From: Corylus avellana
Taxonomy: Eukaryota > Streptophyta > Magnoliopsida > Fagales > Betulaceae
DNA length: 64,000 nt
Assembly: GCF_901000735.1 (NCBI RefSeq)
Contig: NC_081547.1
Location: forward strand, 11,887,156 to 11,951,155
Direction of reading: 5' to 3'
Under the pieces are notes generated by a model. That model was given only the letters and a program-made list of their open reading frames with translations, had not been told where the DNA came from and did no database searches. Position 1 is the first letter of the stretch; every line of letters starts with the position of its first letter. The translations under genes and the position numbers were made by a program. Shown in pieces: positions 11,366 through 23,620 of the stretch.

Positions 11366-12981
11366 TATTTTCAACATTAAGAGCACCAGCTCCTGCTGAT
11401 GCAAAGTTAGCCCCATCAGTATATCGAGGATAAGCGGTATGTAGATACGGTAGAATTAAAGGCAATTTTGCATACTCAATTGCATACAATGGCCAATCTA
11501 CACGGGGGTGGGGCAGGGGCGCCCACCCCTGCAAAAATTTTGAAAAAAAAAAAAAAATTATAAGGTCGTTATGGAGGCGCAGAGAAAAATCTAGAAGACC
11601 AAGAATTGAAAAAGTGCTAAAGTTGAGTTGGTGGAAGCATTAATTACATGCTGAGGTGTTGATTGATGATAGATATAGGTGAGGTGCCTTGTGGCTTGAG
11701 AAAGAAAGAAAAGCAATTTGTAGTCTCTATGTGGGGCAAGTAAAGCAGGCTTTAATTACTTCTTTTTTTTTTTAGCTATTTTTTATTGGGTTTTTGTCAA
11801 TTATATAAGTAAATTCAGGTAGAGAATTGTCTTAATGTATTGTTTCTCCATGCACCCGAACACCTATTAAAGTTTGTTATGCAATTATTATTTTTTTAAA
11901 AAAATAAAAGTCACATTAACCATTTATTTTGCTATAATGAAATAAAAAAATCACTACATGCCTTCCTTTTTTTTTTTTTTAATCCATTTTTGCTTCTAAA
12001 TGCTTTTTTTTTTTTTTTTCATTTTATTACCAAACATTAGTAATAGTAAAAAGGAAAGAAAAAAAAAAAAACACTTAAGACATGGTACCAAAATTTTGGA
12101 GACAATTATGCCCCTACAATAACAAGGACTGGATCCCCTCTGGTCCAAACGGATTGGAGGGGATCCAAATGCAACACTTAAAGTTTTTCAATGGAAATTT
12201 TTTTTAACAAAATTTTAGGGATAAAGTTATATTTTTCTATGTAATTTCAATCATGCTCATAAGTTATTAAGTCTCTAGACTTTTCATCGTTTTGTATGAA
12301 TATACTAGTCAACTAACATATCAATCAACTAATTTCTTAGTATAATTAGAAAAAAAATAAAAATAAAAAACTAATTTCTCAGTACTATTTCCTACAATAT
12401 CTCTTTTCTGGTTGATTTTTGGAGGACGGTGAATTTCAGTCGACAAAAAGAAGAAAAAGTATCAAATAAATGATAGTCATATAAGCTTCATAAAGAATAA
12501 ATTTTTTATATTGTGTTATGAAATATTTTTATTTTAAATTGTATTTATCATTTTTTTTATGTTATATATAATAAAATATTATTTCATTATTTTAATGTCG
12601 CTCCTACTAAAATAAATTCTTGGCTCTGCCACTGGCTGCATAAATAATGTTTCAAAAGTCAATTGTGCAACAATTAATTCAGGTACCAAAGAAAGAAGCC
12701 CATGATTGTATATTACCAATGAAATCTGGAATTAGATGGCCATTAGAAGCTCTTCCAGTGGGGTACTTGAAGAAGGTTTCCCCATAGGGCCAAACATTTG
12801 CCTGAAAATTAGTGGTGGTGTTGATATAGTTATTGTTTCCAGCATCAAATAATGAATCCCCGAAAATGAACAGGGCAGCAAGTTCCTCCGGCAGACAGGT
12901 GTGAGCAAGGCATTGGGTAATTGGGAGAATAAGGCATGCACACAAAACCAAGAAACAGAAATGGAACCTTAAACCCATCAT
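11366..12981 (-). pseudogene. GDSL esterase/lipase copy 2, truncated by TE insertion
   Basis: Exon 1 is 12981-12717: start MMGL, a signal peptide, then the block I motif FGDSLFDAGNNNY and the sequence FKYPTGRASNGHLIPDFI, with donor GTAATA. Exon 2 is 11479-11366 and reads EYAKLPLILPYLHTAYPRYT and GANFASAGAGALNVEN before the gypsy LTR begins. Intron 1, about 80 bp in the intact paralogue, is here interrupted by a 1.15-kb hAT-type element placed on the acceptor. The acceptor copy next to exon 2 is changed from AG to AA. Exons 3-5, including the catalytic Asp-His, are absent from the window and may lie beyond the Athila/gypsy nest to the left. The gene faces the intact copy head to head with a similar TATA/start region. 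It cannot make an active enzyme. Confidence 0.88.
11487..12634. mobile_element. hAT-type non-autonomous transposon in GDSL copy 2
   Basis: The right end read inward is CAGTGGCAGAGCCAAGAATT, a typical plant hAT terminus; the left end starts CAATGGCCAATCTACACG and runs into the GGGGCGCCCACCCC block often seen just inside such ends. The 8 bp outside are ATTGCATA (11479-11486) and GCTGCATA (12635-12642), an 8-bp target duplication with two changes. Removing the element and one copy restores a sequence that aligns with the intron 1/exon 2 junction of the intact paralogue. The interior is AT-rich with A and T runs and no transposase ORF. Confidence 0.8.
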
Positions 12982-13032
12982 GTTAAAACATGTTCAGTAC
13001 CTTCTGCTTATTTCTCACTAGTTGTAATTTTC

Positions 13033-13040
13033 ATTTATAG
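13033..13040 (-). promoter_or_regulatory. TATA box of GDSL copy 2
   Basis: The minus strand reads CCTATAAATG about 50 bases upstream of the ATG at 12981, the same arrangement as in the intact paralogue. Confidence 0.6.
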
Positions 13041-15267
13041 GCTGGTTTCTGCTTGCTGGCCGGTGAGGAAAAATGAAATAAATCATTATTTTCTTTGAAA
13101 TATTGGTTGTGTGAGCTAATCACACACGAAGATTGAATAAAGGTTGATAAGGACAAAAAAGTACACAATCACGGGTCTGACATCAGATTAAACGTGTTTG
13201 CTGTGAGAGGAGGTGTTGGAAGGTGTGAAGGAGTCTTGCATGCAAGATTCTTCTATTGAGTCTTTTTACAACTAATAAAATAGTTTTAAAAACATATAAT
13301 AAAAATTCTAGGCTTCACCCTAACCCTAACTAGAGACTTAATTAGCCACTCATGTTCATGAAAATAATCAAAGTGCTAAACACTAACAAAACACAAATAA
13401 TGAAATTAAAAATCACAATGTGAAGAACTGGCTTGCATCCAGCTTGCAGAGAAACACCACTGAAATAAGAGTATAGATTTTTGGCTACCAAAGAGAGTCA
13501 GCCAAGCGTCTGCCAATTCTTTTTTTTTTTTATTCTTTTTTTTAATTGAAGAGGAAAGAGGCTATAAGAGGGGAAGTGTCCGGCAAATTTAAAATCGAGA
13601 ATCACTGATCAGAAATTGATCAAATTATATATCAAATTCACTGGCCTCTATGAATCACTGATCAAAAATTAGTATCAGCAAATGTATATAAAACCGAGAT
13701 AGCGTTTTTAGGCATTAGCTCCAAATTTAGGATGACCGAATTCCTTTAGGGTGATATCATCCTTAAATGGTTAACCTTCCACCTCCAGGTTTTAGTTTTG
13801 AATTCAGAAACAAGTTTTGAGGCATTAAAACCCAAATATTAGCTTATGGAAATTTAGCTAATATCACTCAAAATATCTCAAAATACAACTCAAAAAACTT
13901 GCTTTTTCTCATGAAAATTTCATCAAACATATATATAGAATGCAAAAACATAAGCATAAACACCAATGAAGAAAAAAAAAAAAAACCAACAAAAATCTTT
14001 CTTCTCATATAAACGTGTTTTTTTATATAAATAATAATAAAAAAGACAACAGAATTTTAATTTCCTTTTTTCTTTTTGTTTTGTTTAGATGCAGCAATGT
14101 CAACGTTGGACGATGTTGGACTGCCTCTAGGATGCTGGATAGCATGACTCTCGAAATAATATTAGCGCCCTAGAAAGAAATTCTGCATTTGTAACAGCTT
14201 TAGCACCTGCGACTGACTCACCAGAATTAGAAAATGTCCAATGAATCCCTCTTCTTTTATAGATGAGACAAACCAACCTAAACCCTAAACCCTAAAAAAA
14301 AAAAAAACAACGGGTGAATAAATACAATTTTTTTGGAATAAATAAAAAAATTAGTCATGATTTAAATTACAAATCGCTCATGTGCTATAAATAATATGGA
14401 TAAATGAAAAATCAAACCGTGTGGTTGGCCAAACCGACAGTCACCGGTTTCCTTTTTTAAAAAATAAAAATAAAAATTTTTTAGTTTTTAATTTTTTTTA
14501 ATTTTTAATTTTAGTTTTTAAAAGAATAAGGGTATTATAGGAATATAAAAAAAGATATGGCATTTTTAACACACTTCGGTAGTTTGATGGACTACTTTAA
14601 CATATTTGAAACATTGTGTGGCTCTTTAAAAAACCGCTGTTAATTTGAGAGGATTTTTCCTTCTCCCACCCTCTAAAAAAAAAAAAAGAACACCTTTGCA
14701 TCTCTCCGCTAGCCGTTGGGAAGAGAGAGAAGCTTCTCCCTCNNNNNNNNNNNNNNNNNNNNNNNNNNNNNNNNNNNNNNNNNNNNNNNNNNNNNNNNNN
14801 NNNNNNNNNNNNNNNNNNNNNNNNNNNNNNNNNNNNNNNNNNCCCCTTGGAGCTAAGGCCACCCCCAAATGGCCAATTTTTTTCCTTTCCTTTTTTATTT
14901 TTTTATTTTTTGTTTTTTGTTTTTTAAAAAATACATTTTTTTTTAATTAAAAAAAATTAAATAAGTGCCACGTGTCAATATCTGATTGGTCCACGTGAAA
15001 TTCCGTTAAGTCAACTGACGGAGGGCTAATTTAGTTTATTATCAAAACCACAAAAACCTCCTGTGATAAAAATCAAACTCTAAAGAGAAAAAATATAAAA
15101 TTGTGAAACCCCAGGAGTATTTAGTATTTAACCATTTATTTATTCAGTCTTGAACGTACGTATGTGATTGCTCACACGCCCAACGAAGCAATCAACCTGT
15201 GCTGAAAGTTCAACTCATCTCAAGCAATTTACATTTGATTTTTCCCCACCAGGGACCACAAAACAGC
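13041..15267. other. Intergenic region between the divergent GDSL copies
   Basis: AT-rich with many A and T runs. No gene is recognisable. It contains the third N gap (14743-14842). The right part (14940-15030, CACGTGTCAA and TTAAGTCAACTGACGGAGGG) resembles repeated plant DNA-transposon sequence, but I cannot define ends. A short run of three telomere-like CCCTAAA units lies at 14276-14299. Confidence 0.5.
14743..14842. other. Assembly gap, 100 N
   Basis: Exactly 100 N. Unlike the other two gaps, the flanks do not repeat each other. Confidence 0.98.
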
Positions 15268-15275
15268 CTATAAAT
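15268..15275 (+). promoter_or_regulatory. TATA box of the intact GDSL gene
   Basis: CTATAAAT, 47 bases before the chosen ATG. An in-frame upstream ATG at 15274 overlaps this box, so it would normally lie upstream of the transcription start; this supports the start at 15322. Confidence 0.65.
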
Positions 15276-15321
15276 GAAAATCGCAACAAAAATTAGCAAA
15301 AAGTACACGACAGGATTTAAC

Positions 15322-16786
15322 ATGATGGGTTTAAGCTTCCATTTATGTTTCTTGGTTTTGTGTGGGAGTCTTATTATCCCAACCAAATGCCTTGCTCAAA
15401 CCTGCCTGCCGGAGGATCATGTTGCCTTGTTCATTTTCGGGGATTCACTTTTTGATGCTGGAAACAATAACTATATCAATACCACCACTGATTTCCAGGC
15501 AAATGTTTGGCCCTATGGGGAAACTTTCTTTAAGTACCCCACTGGGAGACCTTCTGATGGCCGTCTTATTCCAGATTTCATAGGTACGTAAGATATAGTT
15601 ACAGCCGGGTTTCTTTCTTTGTTGCACAATATTTGACTTTTGAAACATTATATATTGTTGCAGCTGAGTATGCAAAGTTGCCATTGACTCCCCCATATCT
15701 ACACCCTGCTGGTTATCATCGATATACTGATGGAGCTAACTTCGCATCATCAGGAGCTGGTGCTCTCGTTGAAACTCATCCAGGATTTGTGTGTCTGATC
15801 AAGTATTTGCAGTTGATTGCAGAACATTAATTGATTACTTTTTTTTTTTTTTTTGTCTCGATCCGTTCTTATCAGGTGATAGACCTAAACACTCAACTCA
15901 AATATTTCAAGAATGTGGAGACGATGTTGAAACGAAAAGTAGGTGAAACACAAGCCAAGAAATTGTTGTCGAGAGCTGTTTACTTAATTAACATTGGAGG
16001 CAACGATTACTTAGCCCCTTTCACTACAAACTCCAGTGTGCTTCGATCCTATTCTCCTCAAGAATATGTAGATATGGTGATTGGCAACTTGACAACCGTG
16101 ATCAAAGTAATAAATAGTAAATGTTGAATTAATCCAAAATTTAAAACCAACTTGATTTTGATTATTTCTAAAGTGTTTTGTAATTATACTTAATTTGATG
16201 TGTCAGGAAATACACAAGAAAGGAGGAAGAAAATTTGGGTTTCTAAGCGTGGCACCGCTGGGTTTTTTTCCATATACGAAAGCATTAATAGCACCAGGAA
16301 ACAGTAAGCAAATTACAGCACTGGTTAAACGGCATAATAAAACACTCTCTCATGCCTTACAAATCCTCACGAGCCAGCTGAAAGGATTCAAATATTCATA
16401 TACCAATCTCTACAATTCTATCACCGAAAGAATGAATAACCCTTTAAAATATGGTATATATATGTCATAGCCATTTTCATTTTCAGAATATAGTTTTTTT
16501 AATCATAGACTAAAAGCATTTGTAATTTGCCTTTTCTATATATGAAGGTTTCAAAGAAGGGAAGATGGCATGTTGTGGAACTGGTCCATACAGAGGAATT
16601 CCAAGTTGTGGAGGGAAGAGATCAGTCAAAGAGTATGAATTATGTGGGAATGCCAGTGAATATCTGTTTTTTGACTCTATTCATCCATCTGAAAAGACTA
16701 ACGAGCAACTAGCCAAGCTATTATGGAATGGAAATCTTGATGTCACATGGCCTTACAATCTAAAAGCACTTATTGAACATAAGTGA
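15322..16786 (+). CDS. GDSL esterase/lipase (GLIP-type), intact, five exons
   Basis: Exons 15322-15583, 15664-15788, 15876-16106, 16207-16453 and 16548-16786; all introns are GT-AG and 80-100 bp. The spliced CDS is 1104 bases, 367 residues, the usual size for plant GDSL lipases. A signal peptide (about residues 1-25, ending KCLA) indicates secretion. SGNH blocks: FGDSLFDAGNNNY with nucleophile Ser42; GANFASSGAGAL (about 111-122); INIGGNDY with Asn172; FFDSIHPSEKT with Asp331 and His334. All catalytic residues are present. Family knowledge: such enzymes hydrolyse acyl esters outside the cell, and the closest Arabidopsis group (GLIP1-5) includes immune-related members; the substrate here is unknown. 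The start MMGL is shared with the broken paralogue. It is the only apparently functional host gene in the window. Confidence 0.92.
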
Positions 16787-17002
16787 GAGGGAGATTAATT
16801 AACTCACAGTCAATTTCATTTTGTCTACTGCACTTTCCCTTCTATATATGTCTTCTTTTGAAACTCAAGAGTTTGTTCTGAACTATGTACTTGAGAAGAT
16901 GCATTAAAGTATTAAGAATACATTTACCCATGGTTATTGGCTTGCAATATTTTGTATGAAAAACAATGTATCATTAAAGATTTCAAATAAGGGAAACTAG
17001 CA

Positions 17003-17160
17003 GGCTATGGAAAGAAAAGACTAGTACATAATTTTCAAAATATGCCTCATTTGTATTTCGATAACTTCATTAATAAGTACATTTAAAGAGAAGAGCTACA
17101 AAATCTTAAAAATAAAATAAAAAAATAAAATTTGAAGCTTACTTTTCTCCCAAGGAAAAG
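17003..17160. repeat. Dispersed repeat shared with 45820-45975
   Basis: Begins GGCTATGGAAAGAAAAGACT and includes TTTCGATAACTTCATTAATA and AAGCTTACTTTTCTCC; the same text in the same orientation occurs at 45820-45975. Both copies lie about 220-240 bases beyond the 3' end of a GDSL gene, but those genes point in opposite directions, so simple co-duplication does not explain it. Function unknown. Confidence 0.65.
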
Positions 17161-17238
17161 GAACTTGTAAAGAATATGTTTCCTACCGTCTCTGTCGACC
17201 CTTAATTTACATAATGACCAAGTATGAAAACAAATAAA

Positions 17239-17530
17239 CACTAAAGGATCTTTAGCGACCAAACAATTAGCGACGACCCAAAAGTTGCCGCTAATGAGGG
17301 GTCATTAGTGGCGACTTTCGGGTCACCGCTAATAGTGGATGCTAAATACCAAAAAAAAATTGGTATTTAACAGCAACCTAAATAGTGGTGGTGACTCATC
17401 AGCGGCGACTCTCAGGGGTCGCCGCTGTTAACCCCTCATTAGCGGCAAATTGGGAATCAACGTCGACACAATTTCGCCACTATTGAGTGCCAAACAGCGG
17501 TGACACCTAGTTCTAAAACTGTTACCCTGT
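17239..17530 (+). mobile_element. CACTA transposon relic (5' terminal region)
   Basis: Starts CACTAAAGGATCTTTAGCGAC and continues with imperfect hairpins such as TTGCCGCTAATGAGGGGTCA and GCGGCGACTCTCAGGGGTCG. The order of these blocks follows the first 300 bases of the large CACTA element at 56339, so it is a truncated member of the same family. No second terminus was found. Confidence 0.7.
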
Positions 17531-18566
17531 GTTAGAAATATCTAATAATAATTTACTACAAAGAGGGTATGAAACATTATGCCACAATGACTATTGCACA
17601 TCTTTTATCTTGAATTTAGCCATGGATAACGTAGATTCATGACTGATTAAGATGAAATCTTTCTCTGTTGATTATCGGTTTACATTATTTATCTGCTTCA
17701 AATCCTTCCATGCCACATGTACAGTGATAGAGATCGACTACAGTGGTGCCAATAATACTCACTGCAATATGTTGATCACACAGATTGTAAAGAAGCAAAT
17801 CAAGCTAATCTACTTCATTTGGCGCAACATTGAAGACTTCGATAGCAACAACTTATGCAAATATCTGAGAATTTCAATAAAACAAACTTGCTTGATGTTT
17901 GGAGTTTTGGCATGGTATACGAGGGTCTTCAAATTGCAACATCAAGGACCACTCAGAATTTTCAAAGCAGAAACCCAACACATGCGTGAACTTGTCATGA
18001 TAATCTTGTAAATAGTTGTTGTCAACTTGTCATATTCCATATTGTAAACCCAACTTGTCAACTTGTAAACCAAACACAGTTTTGTTTCCATATTCCCTTA
18101 GAAAACGAGTTTGAGGTCAAGAATTAGAAAACGAGTACCCGGGTAAGGAAGTAGAACCACGAAACTAAGGATAAGTAGGGTGATAATGACAAGGGTACCG
18201 TATAGATGGGACAACCAATGTTGTCGAGGACCACCCGCCTGCAGAAGTCTCTGAAGAAATTAATAACGCTAATGGAAATATAAAACAATAGAGGAATAAA
18301 ATAAAATAAGAACAAAAAATTCTACATTCAGAAAATAAAGCTTTAAGGGTTACATTATGCTTTTATTTACAAGGAAGTCGTATTCTGTAGAAAGACTTGC
18401 AAGAATATGTAAAACGAGCTTCAATTCTTTCGAAGGTTCGTCGATGGCAGCCAAAATTTTTGGGCCTTCTAAAAATAATCAAAAATAGAGAGACCGTTCT
18501 TCTTCATAGTTACTAATTGAAAGTGAAAATGTATGATGCGGTCTTTTGATTCAAAAGCAAATAACT
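17531..18566. other. No recognisable gene
   Basis: A 119-codon open frame at 17652-18011 has no motif I recognise, no supporting introns and unremarkable composition; I do not call it a gene. The rest is AT-rich intergenic DNA. Confidence 0.4.
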
Positions 18567-19736
18567 TGTGATGCCCCAAAATTACCAAAGAATGATACAT
18601 CCAAAAAGCAACCGTTCACTTGAGCTTAGAAAACATTTTTACAACCCTCAAAGAAGTGTCTCATCCTTTAATCAAGCCCCCATTGGAAATTAGCCCTAAA
18701 AATCCAACCCTGACTCTCTGGCTCGAGTCGTCCGACATTCTGAATCCCTGCTATGACAAAACATGGCGATCATTATATGCAGTACTAGGGAGATTACTAA
18801 AGACATGACAGGTTCTAATCAAATACATGTAGCTAAAATGTCACAAAATCCTATTTCTAAATTGGGCTCTGGTCGAACGTTCTGTCCAATGAGCGAACGT
18901 TCTGTCTCGAGGAGAACGTTCGACCAAAATAGGTAGAGAATGTTCGGCCAGAGTAAAAAATGCAAAGTTAGGGCTTCTACCCTTAGATCACCATGTTACA
19001 AACTATAACCCAAACCCTAAACAAGTTCATACAAACATAGTAAAGCCCGATATACAAGAAAACCAAGGAAATCAATGAGCATTTTCAAAACATTTGAAAA
19101 TCACTTCTTTCTTTTAAGGGGGAAAATGGCACACAAGTCATGGCATCTTTAAAACTTGAAGAAAACAAAGATAATAACTAGATAACATAAAAGCTTGGTG
19201 AAGGTTCAAGAATTATCTTGAAGGTAGCAAAATCCCCCAAAACTCATGAAATTCTCTTCTCAATTTAGGGATAGGGTTTCTAGTGTAAGGGAGGGTTGAG
19301 GGACAAGGGCGTGGTATTTATAGGGGTGGGGAGGCATGCTCTTCTCTGGAAAGGTGGAAAATGAGTTAAAAAATGCTTTTAAGACTGTCACCTAACATTC
19401 GATACTAGGGGGGAACGTTCAGTGTACTATTATACAGTAGTTCTAGGGTTGCAGGTGGAATGTTTTGTCAATAAACATTGGTTCAAACTTTGATCAACGA
19501 ATGTTCGCTGTGGTCCCCTCCCTAATGTTCACACTAAGGACATGGTTGAACGCTCCGTGTGGTCCCCTACTGAATGTTTGGCCAGATAGCTAAGGCTAGA
19601 GTTTTAGGGCTAATTTCAAGTGAGGGCTTGTTTAAGGGTTAAGACACTCCTTTGAGGATTATAAAAAGGTTTTCTTAGGCTTAAGTAGAATGGTTTTTTT
19701 TTTGGATAATAAATCTTGAAAATTTGGGGGATCACA
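18567..19736 (-). repeat. Probable solo LTR with GAACGTTC clusters
   Basis: The ends are TGTGATGCCCC (left) and GGGGGATCACA (right), short inverted termini of LTR type. A minus-strand TATA box CCTATAAATACC lies near 19315-19325, giving the orientation. The palindrome GAACGTTC occurs exactly at 18875, 18895, 18914 and 19413 (start positions), with several one-base variants between 19390 and 19580. Flanking pentamers ATAAC and TTAAC do not match fully, so the exact ends and the solo-LTR status are not proven. Confidence 0.6.
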
Positions 19737-21732
19737 TTAACCTTGCATTTTCCATCTCATTTTTCAATCCATTTTGTGTTATCTCTGCCAAGCCCTTCCA
19801 TACTTAGTCGATCAAGTTATATCGTGCACATGTTAGTAATTTAGACGTAACTTGGGCTACGAGTGTTGGAATCGCGTATACAACCCCAATTCAAAAGGAA
19901 AAAAAAAAAAAAAAAAATCAACAAATAAGATTTTGCAGGGCATCAATCCCGAGAAAGGGTTGTTCCAAATAAAAAGAAAATAGGCTAGAGTATATCTTTA
20001 CTTAAAGATATATATAAAAGGTGGGAATGGCTTCTAAACAATAACTTTTCTTTTACACTTTAAATTTATTATTTTATTCTTACTCTTTGTTCATCATGAT
20101 TTAGTTAGATAAGGTTATTTTTGTCTTTTGACATTTTTTTAGATTGCAAAACTACTAATTTGTTCTTCTTGAATCTAATGAATTTAAAAAGTTGTCCGGA
20201 TATTTTTGTCTTTTATGTTTAAATTACCATTTTGTCCTCTAAGTAGGTAAAGAGTCAAACTTTTTGAGAGAGATTTTTTGGTCTTTTATGAAGGAGGCTT
20301 TAGAAGGAATGGGCGAGATTCAGAAGGACTTCATGGGTGATTAAGAAGGAATGGGCAAGAAAGAAAAGCAAATTTTTTTTTTTTTCATCAGTTGCTACAG
20401 AGAAGTGTACAAATCTACCTAAACCTATTTTTGTATTCAGAGAAGGAATGGAGGTGAAACGAGTCAAAAACAAAATCTTCAATTTTTTTTTTTCTTCAGA
20501 AATTACCAACTCTTTAGAGAGATGCTAATATACGATCTACCAACTCTATCAACAACCTCCTGGATTTTCGGCTAAAAATCTGGTGTCTTTGGTCGCGAAA
20601 GATATAAGTGACACTCAAATAAAAACCAAAAATAAATTCCCATCATTTTGCTATTGCTGAAGAGAGAGGCAGCTGTTTATCACAAACTCTCTCCACTGTA
20701 AAGTATATTTTTCTCTTCCATTGTAATTCTTTGCTCTAAAATATATTGATGTTTGTTTGTCCATCCTCTTCGGTCGGAGTACATGAGTCAGAAAAAAAAT
20801 CTACCTAAATCCATTTTGTTTTGAGAGGAGAAAGGGCGGGAAAGAGGAGGGCTAGACAGAGAGTGTTCAATTCCTGTATTCTCATTATCTATTCAGCTCT
20901 TCTCTGCTCTTCTGCAGTCACCCATGGTAAGCCCCAACATTTTTTCTCCATTTCTGTTTTCCGTTTCTTTAACATTAAATGTTAGGTTATCTACATGATT
21001 GTATTAATTTTTTTTCCTTCTTTTTCTTTTGGGGTGATAGTCATATTTGTGTGCAAATGTGTTTCGATTCTGTTTTCTCTCCTTTGTTATGCTTTTTAAC
21101 TCCAATGACATGCAGACTCTAATATTTGTTTTTTTCCTTATGTTATGTTCTGTTTTCTCTGAATGTCAAAATGGACAGCGTGTTCCTAAGTTGCACTGAT
21201 TTAATTGTTAAACTACCCAAACATTGTCTTAACTTGGGTACAAATTGAAATTTTTGTTCTTTCTCATGTTTGCGAAATTTTGAAGCAAATCCCACTGGAA
21301 AAAACATAACCAACACAAGTTAAGTAAAGCAACGTCCAGTGACCACAATACCCCTGAAAAATCTCTGCACCTACTTCCTCAATGCCCGATGTTCATACTC
21401 ATAGGTAATTGAGTGCTCTATCCTGCTTCTTGGATTAGTTCTCTATTTTAGGCATTAATATGGTAGAACTGTGTTGGGTTCTCTTTCCTGTTGTCTTTTT
21501 CTTTTTTGGGTTTTGTTCAATCTTTTTCCAGGTTTTGCTCATTTTTTTATGTTGTGAGAGCCTTTTGGTTGATTTTTTTTTTTTTTCTTTTAATTTGACC
21601 GATGGGAAGGGATTGATCATGTGAGAGGCCAATATACTTTGATTTCTTATGTTTTTTGTGAACTCAGTTTGTCTTTTTTGCCCAACATGCTATTATTTTT
21701 TAAACCTTGGTTGGCCTGCTGCTTGGTGCTAT
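19737..21732. other. Intergenic or MORC 5' flank, no exon assigned
   Basis: T-rich sequence with partial internal similarity around 20330 and 20440 (GAAGGAATGG). A pyrimidine-rich stretch at 20850-20930 ending ACCCATGGTAAG resembles a leader with a splice donor and could be the first exon of the MORC-like gene downstream, but nothing codes for a recognisable MORC N-terminus. Confidence 0.35.
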
Positions 21733-21737
21733 GTTAT

Positions 21738-23468
21738 TGTAGCACCTCAGATTTTGAAAGTCTTATTTTAGAGATATTGATTTGATGCTATGATTATATT
21801 AATATTCATATTAGGTAACGATGTTAATTTTTGAGGAATTTATGATATTGTATGAATGGTAATTGGAGATTGGTAGGTAGAATAGTATAGGGTAGGTAGA
21901 ATAGTAAATAGTAGGTAAAATAGTAAATGGTAGGTATAATAGTATTTGGTAGGTGAAATAGTAATTGAAGGGTAGAATTGTAAATGAAAGGCGGAATAGT
22001 ATTTGGTTTTTTTTCCTATAAATAGAGCTCTTCCCCTTCACAATTTTCACCACTTATATCCTTTCTTTCACATATTCTTCCTTCTTCCGTTTTCTACTCG
22101 GTCTTTCTTCTTTCTGAAAGTGTTTACACGAAACAGAGAAAGAAAGGGCGAGACAAAGCGTTGCAAGAAAGAAAGAATACGAGAGAGAACGGACTTGAGA
22201 AATTAGTTTCAAAGATATACTAGTGGTGTTAGTCAGATTGGAGCAACTAGATCATTCATACCACTTTTTAGCTTCAGTCTAGAAGTAAGTAAATCCACTA
22301 CCCCTTGTAAAATTACTTCATGTCATGCTATTTATACATTCTTGTATCAAACTGTAAATACTTATTTTAATTACCTGTCATGGAGATATATTGCATGCAT
22401 GAAGGATTTTTAAAAGAATTATTTAGAAAGTTTCTATTTATTTAAATGCTTTCTAAGTACAACAAGTTTATATTTGGAAAAGTTTCCATTTTTTAAGAAA
22501 GAAAGTTGAGAAATAAGGATGATTATAAGAAAGAAGAATGATGGTAAACCCTCCTACATGTTGCCCTAAGATGCATAAAAAGAAGTACAAAGAAAAATAC
22601 AAGAAATGAGTTAAATGTTTATGAAATGAGGGCACATGTATGGAGGAGAGTATTTTTGGCCCCAAGATAAGTAAAGATGAGAGTTCGGTACCGATACTCG
22701 GATGAAGGCAAAACCACTGAAGGAGGCTATGCCAGAAGGTGGTATTCCATCAACATGACCGTTGAGTGCACCAAGAAAAGAGTTAATTGACGGCCGGGCA
22801 TGGTTGAGGCTACAGTTCAGTGCCATGGTCACAAGGACCCACAACCCTCGTACACAGGGGTAATAGTGTACATGGGCCCTAATATGAGAAAATGATAATA
22901 TGATTTACAATGATGATATACTATGATGATTTACAATGATGATTTATAATGATGCATTATGATGATGATTTATAACGATGATTTATGACGATGATCTATT
23001 ACTAGATGTAATAGTACGTATATGCTACGGGAGATGCAACCGTACATATATGTATTATTATGGCTGTATGTATATTTATTTATGAAACGATTTTCAAAAC
23101 TGAGAACAAGAAGTGAAACTATTTATGGTTGTGGATTTTACTTGCTGGGCCCCTTTTGGGCTAATTCAGTTTTATTTCTTGTTTTCAAGTAGAAAAGATG
23201 CTGGAATAGGAGGCCAGAATGGGGGCGAGAATAATTATTAATTTTCAAAGTCTTTTCATATTAGTTATTGTAATAATATGATGTTCCGCACTAAAGTTTA
23301 ATGTTTCCTAATTTCACTTGTAATAAAATTCTCTTGAAGAATATTTTATACATTGATCGTATTCTTTAAAATCAACTACTCTGATAGACCTTATAGATCT
23401 TTGCAAAAGTTTTTGGTGTAAAAGAAGGAAAGTGGCAAACTCAGCCTTAACGGGCTGGGGATGTTACA
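21738..23468 (+). repeat. Solo LTR of a gypsy-type element, TSD GTTAT
   Basis: 1731 bp from TGTAGCACCTCAG to GGGGATGTTACA, flanked by GTTAT at 21733-21737 and 23469-23473. No internal region or second LTR is adjacent. A TATA box CCTATAAATAGAG lies near 22014. 22880-23000 is a degenerate GATGATTTA repeat. The first 60 bases match the solo LTR at 54850-55938. The last part (22982-23468) recurs at 28526-29012 because of the duplication around gap 2. Confidence 0.85.
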
Positions 23469-23584
23469 GTTATACTTGAACTTGTGCGAAGTAGAATGCT
23501 GTGACAGCCTTTCGGTTAAAAAATTGGCAAATGAGAAGGCCAAATTACTTTGATTTCTTATGCTTTTTGTAAACACAATTTGCC

Positions 23585-23586
<2 letters not shown>

Positions 23587-23617
<31 letters not shown>

Positions 23618-23620
23618 TTA
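23587..23620. repeat. (TTA)n microsatellite
   Basis: About 11 TTA/ATT units; the duplicated copy is at about 29129-29162. Confidence 0.9.

Noticed and set aside
13460..14260. Possible transposon or gene fragment between the GDSL copies
   Set aside because: Some stretches look conserved, but I could find neither ends nor a protein match.
14276..14299. Interstitial telomere-like CCCTAAA repeats
   Set aside because: Only three units; too short to mean more than chance.
15274..15321. Upstream in-frame ATG giving 16 extra residues on the intact GDSL protein
   Set aside because: It overlaps the TATA box, would spoil the N-terminal signal peptide, and the equivalent ATG in the paralogue is followed by a stop.
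17652..18011. 119-codon open frame
   Set aside because: No recognisable motif, no splice support, no neighbour context; likely chance.
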